From assembly GCA_034696485.1 (NCBI GenBank), contig JAQIWT010001619.1, positions 1 to 10,099 of the forward strand: DNA of 10,099 nucleotides, in the 5' to 3' direction. Under the pieces are notes generated by a model that saw nothing but the letters and a program-made list of their open reading frames with translations, did not search any database and was not told the DNA's origin. The position numbers and the translations under genes are program-made. This document shows, in pieces, positions 7,178 through 10,099 of the stretch. Position 1 is the first letter of the stretch; each line of letters opens with the position of its first letter. The DNA is from Isohypsibius dastychi (taxonomy: Eukaryota; Tardigrada; Eutardigrada; Parachela; Isohypsibiidae).

Positions 7178-7736
7178 TCAACGAGTAGTCTTGGCCTTCT
7201 TCGCGGGAGTTTCATCCTGGTTCCCGTCATCCGTATTTGTTGCCATGTATTCTGCAGCTGCTTTCCGGACTTCAACAGCCAAACCAGGAACTGAAGCGAT
7301 TTCTTCAATTCCGCCAGATACAAGAAATTCCATTGGTCCTCGTGCAATGACATCCAGCGCTTTCTTTCGGAGTACTACATTATCCATCTTGACAGACAAA
7401 ATGAGAGCTTTTGCCGCATTCGATCCCGTGACCTCTCCCAACAAGGACGGGACAAGGGAGGCTAATCGTTCTTTCAGGGAGGTGATGTTGTTTTCATCAG
7501 CGAATTGGAAAGAATCTGTCGCTTTTTCGACGGACAAATTCGTGATGAACGGACTCATGGCTGTCGTTTGCAGATCCTTCAACTTCAATTCTGGAGAGTC
7601 TGCTGCGAAAGTTTCTACTGCTATCAACACTTTCTTGCTCAATGCCAAACTCATCACTTGTTTCGATGTCAGGTAGTTGAACACGACTTCCAGCGTCTCT
7701 CCGTCGTTGCAAAGAGTGGCTCCGTCTTTCGGATCT

Positions 7737-8565
7737 TTAACTGGAGGTACCACGTTGCGATGCGTATTTTGACCCTTTTGATTTTCTATCTTGTCCTGTA
7801 CAGAATTGAATACTCTATTTTTCAAGTTCAAATAGATTAACGAAAGTTGGCTATAACACTTACATTTTAATTAAATACTTCATCATAATTTAAGTTAGCG
7901 AACTGATCGAACCAAAAATAATGGTCTGTCACGTACAGATGGGCAGAGCACGTTCTCATGCTGTACCTACCTTATCAAGAGATACCATCTTTACGTGCAC
8001 GACCAGTAATTTTGGACACGGCTGGCCTGATGGTTTCCGATGCTCAACTTTGCACTTCATTTCCTCAAAACAGACACAATTTCATTCTGATTTTTCTGTA
8101 ATTTCAGAATAAGCGCTTAAAATTCAGTTCGAACACGGAAGGGGTACAAAATTGAAAACTGTATGTACTTGTTTTTTTGTTTTACGAATCATTGAAAACT
8201 GACGTTACAAGAGCAGATTGGAACAAGCCAATTAGTCGTCGTCTCATTCCAAGCTTTGCTACTCATTATCCAGTCAACCCAAATTTAACGCAAGAGACAA
8301 GTACATACAGTTTTTGATTTTCTTCGCGTTGCATATTTGTATTTGGAGACCGATGTTTTTTGAATTCGCTACAGCCAGTCAAAGATAAGATTTTAAATAC
8401 GTGATATCTCCAAGAATAAACTTCTTCAAATTATTTCAAATACATTTTCTGGTAGCCCAATCATTTGCACGTAGGATGAGACGGCCAAATGGCAAATAGC
8501 GGCCACAGCTAATGAATGCTAACTCTTGCGCCGAAACAGGCGTTCAACGTGGTACCTCCAGTTAA
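7737..8565. mobile_element. 821-bp non-autonomous TTAA-flanked element inserted in the BTB exon
   Basis: The element spans 7741-8561 with perfect 17-bp terminal inverted repeats CTGGAGGTACCACGTTG (7741-7757; complement 8545-8561). It is flanked by TTAA at 7737-7740 and 8562-8565. The two flanks join in frame across one TTAA to give AIKDPKDG, matching AIKNPQEG in copy 1, so the boundaries are exact. A TTAA target duplication indicates a piggyBac-type mechanism, although the CTGG start differs from the CCC start common in that superfamily. No transposase frame exists inside; the longest plus-strand frame is 63 codons. An internal inverted repeat lies at 8150-8319. Confidence 0.85.
8150..8319. 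repeat. Internal inverted repeat within the 821-bp element
   Basis: The arms 8150-8172 and 8297-8319 are inverted copies identical at 21 of 23 bases around ACTGTATGTACTTGT, with a 124-nt spacer. An extra ATTGAAAACT copy lies at 8191. No target duplication is evident, so this is either part of the element's own structure or an old nested insertion. Confidence 0.6.
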
Positions 8566-8960
8566 TGGCTTTCGCAATTAAGTCGAAATACGGAATCCCG
8601 TTCAAAAGCTGCTTCTTAACGCGGAAGCGACGACCATCGGAGGAATTCAGGATGTGTTCATCCGCATCCGGTCCGGCTGATTCTGGTGCTGGAACCACAC
8701 CAGGCATGATCGGCAATATGGCAGGGATAGTCGTGGCGGTTGGAGATCCACCGGAAATGACGGTGAAGATGATTTCAGCACGAAAGCGAAGACAATCACC
8801 CTCTATGTATTGTGGATTTTTGGCCAAATCAGCAACAGCGAAACCTCGCCTGCCCTTGAAATCCTCCTGGCTCAGTGGCCGCTGACCGACATCCACTCCT
8901 CTAAAGCTGATCGGTTGCTTGTCCTCAGAAAAAAGCGGCTCACCTTTCAAGCCGATGATA

Positions 8961-9504
8961 CTGTGAACAATAAAGACTGGATATCAGCACTAGGAGAGAG
9001 GATTATCACAATTTTTATGTATTTGATGTATTTGAACAGCATTTTCTCAAAACCATGAACTCAACACTGAAATCATCAGGAAAGCGTTTGGGAATCTGAG
9101 CCACGATATGTTAGGACAAACAAGCTCTCAAACTCAACCTCATTCGAAGAGGCATCTGCAAACGTGGGCACTTTTCTATACGTGCTAGTCAAAAAGGAGA
9201 AAACTTTCGCCATCACTGTGGCCAAATATCCAGAAAACAAAACTCATGATATTCAGGAGATGAAAAGTCAGAAGGACCGCTCCTCCTAGACGGTCATGAA
9301 AAATACATCAAGGTTCGTTTTGTGTCAATTATGCACATCCAAAATAACGAAGGTTGTTGTTCTAATTTTGGAAAAGCAATGGAATATTTCCAAGCAAAAA
9401 GACGGGATCGCTCATTGTCATGAGAGGAGGAGTTCAGTTCAAGCTTTCGCTGAATTCTCAGATCTCAGATCTTTACAATTTGCAAGTGCGAAAGATCCAC
9501 ATAC
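8961..9504 (-). other. Coding intron of MATH-BTB copy 2
   Basis: A 544-nt GT..AG intron with a strong GTATGT donor, at the same codon and phase as in copy 1. Its sequence has diverged from the copy 1 intron beyond a few short matches such as CAACACTGAAA. Confidence 0.7.
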
Positions 9505-9824
9505 CTGTATACGATTTTCTCAGCCATTAGCTCGATATCGCCATTACCCTCAAGCGCCACGGATACAGCCACACACTTGATATTCCTCAGGCTCCCCCGT
9601 TGGCCTTCCTGTCGAGCAAGATTTAATACCCAGCTCGACAGTCTCAAATTCTCGCCACGAGGTTTCAGTTCTTCATTGAACGCAGACGTACGCAGGTCCA
9701 TGTCGACTTGCTTCAGAGCTTTTTGAAAGTTTCCAATCACCATATTCAGCGTCTGACGGTAACGCACTACATCTTTGTTTTCAGAAGAAGAGGGAGTCGA
9801 TGCCATATTACTCTTTCACGGAAT

Positions 9825-9901
9825 CTAAAAACGTCAACACAGAACATCAGTTCCACATCAAAACCACCATAACATATCAACCTGGCTGTTGTAATGCGCA
9901 C
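9825..9901 (-). other. Putative 5'UTR intron of MATH-BTB copy 2
   Basis: A 77-nt counterpart of the copy 1 5'UTR intron, ending 18 nt before the ATG at 9806. The donor GTGCGC is weaker than GTGAGG in copy 1. Confidence 0.4.
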
Positions 9902-10020
9902 CTTCAACTGGCGATCCAACTACAACAATCCTGACGCAACAGCTTGTTAGCCCGTAGGAGCAAGAGGATGAACAATAAACGTAAAAAATAAAGATTGCCG
10001 GGGATCGGGGAAGAATGCGA

Positions 10021-10050
10021 CATTGCGAACTGACATAAATCGCGCGCTCT
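10021..10050 (-). promoter_or_regulatory. Conserved upstream block, copy 2 (possible promoter element)
   Basis: Counterpart of 6521-6550, with a GAGCGCGCG and TGTCAGTTCGC core on the minus strand about 215 bp upstream of the ATG. The equal spacing in both units is the main support. Confidence 0.35.
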
Positions 10051-10099
10051 GATGTCAGGAATTCAGGATGATTCAAGATCCTTTCACCCACCCCCCCCC

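Larger units (their letters stand above)
7178..9806 (-). pseudogene. MATH and BTB/POZ domain protein, copy 2, interrupted by a TTAA-flanked insertion
   Basis: Exon 1 is 9505-9806 (donor ATACAG|GTATGT). Exon 2 starts at 8960 (acceptor TTCACAG|TATC) and runs into the element at 8561. Coding resumes at 7736 and ends with the stop at 7178. If the element and one TTAA are ignored, the total is 1260 nt or 419 residues, collinear with copy 1. Shared signatures include ALEGNGDIELMAEKI, GDCLRFRAEIIFTVISGG, NSSDGRRFRVKKQLLNG and the tail KKAKTT. The break falls at residue 234 in the BTB domain, just after PYFDLIAKAI. Without excision or splicing the frame stops 14 codons after AIN, leaving MATH and half of BTB. 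Other differences from copy 1 are about seven extra residues after VLIA (ETFAADSPELKL region) and loss of the tryptophan in the MPLYELA segment. No other disabling change is visible, so the insertion looks recent, or the gene is still used through splicing. Confidence 0.75.

Noticed and set aside
7921-8112. 63-codon plus-strand frame in the 821-bp element
   Set aside because: Too short for a transposase and without motifs or repeats of a known family.
10080-10099. C-run at the right end
   Set aside because: A homopolymer at the very end of the window, probably an assembly edge; the homologous tract near 6590-6616 is only C-rich.
1-10099. CRISPR arrays, tRNA or rRNA genes, bacterial operons
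   Set aside because: No regularly spaced repeats, no cloverleaf or rRNA signatures, and no ribosome-binding-site-led gene strings were seen; spliced genes point to an animal genome.

Overview
The window looks like AT-rich, transposon-laden intergenic and genic DNA from an invertebrate animal, most likely an arthropod. The evidence is spliced genes with GT/AG introns, a piece of a gustatory-receptor-like 7-transmembrane protein, a tandem pair of MATH+BTB (SPOP-like) genes, a LINE 3' end and several small inverted-repeat elements. There is no sign of operons or bacterial genes. The species cannot be named from this sequence. All recognisable protein genes are on the minus strand.

Layout from left to right. 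Positions 306-1133 hold the C-terminal exon of a gustatory-receptor-like gene. About 40 bp from its 5' edge lies the 3' end of a non-LTR retrotransposon (1173-1701). This retains a Cys/His zinc-knuckle-like ORF end, two 3'UTR hairpins and a four-base tandem tail. Positions 1702-4025 contain no convincing gene but several structured repeats: a block shared with 6718-6887, a GC-rich hairpin, a 91-bp near-perfect foldback (2145-2235) and a 660-bp TTAA-flanked inverted-repeat element (2265-2924).

From about 4030 to the right end there are two tandem units, each holding a two-coding-exon MATH-BTB gene with its 3' flank, a short conserved 5'UTR intron and a conserved upstream block. Copy 1 (CDS 4629-6299) is intact and predicts 410 residues. 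A 178-bp TA-flanked MITE with subterminal repeats sits in its 3' flank and is absent at the equivalent place beside copy 2. Copy 2 (7178-9806) is interrupted inside the BTB coding region by an 821-bp inverted-repeat element flanked by TTAA on both sides. Removing the element and one TTAA restores an uninterrupted 419-residue frame that matches copy 1.

The most interesting point is this recent insertion. Its terminal repeat carries a donor-like AG|GT, and an acceptor-like AG inside the element lies in a compatible phase. The insertion could therefore either kill the gene or be spliced as a new intron that adds 28 residues. The tandem pair serves as an internal control for both insertions because each copy supplies the empty site for the other. 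No biochemical system beyond this gene-family and transposon interplay could be supported.
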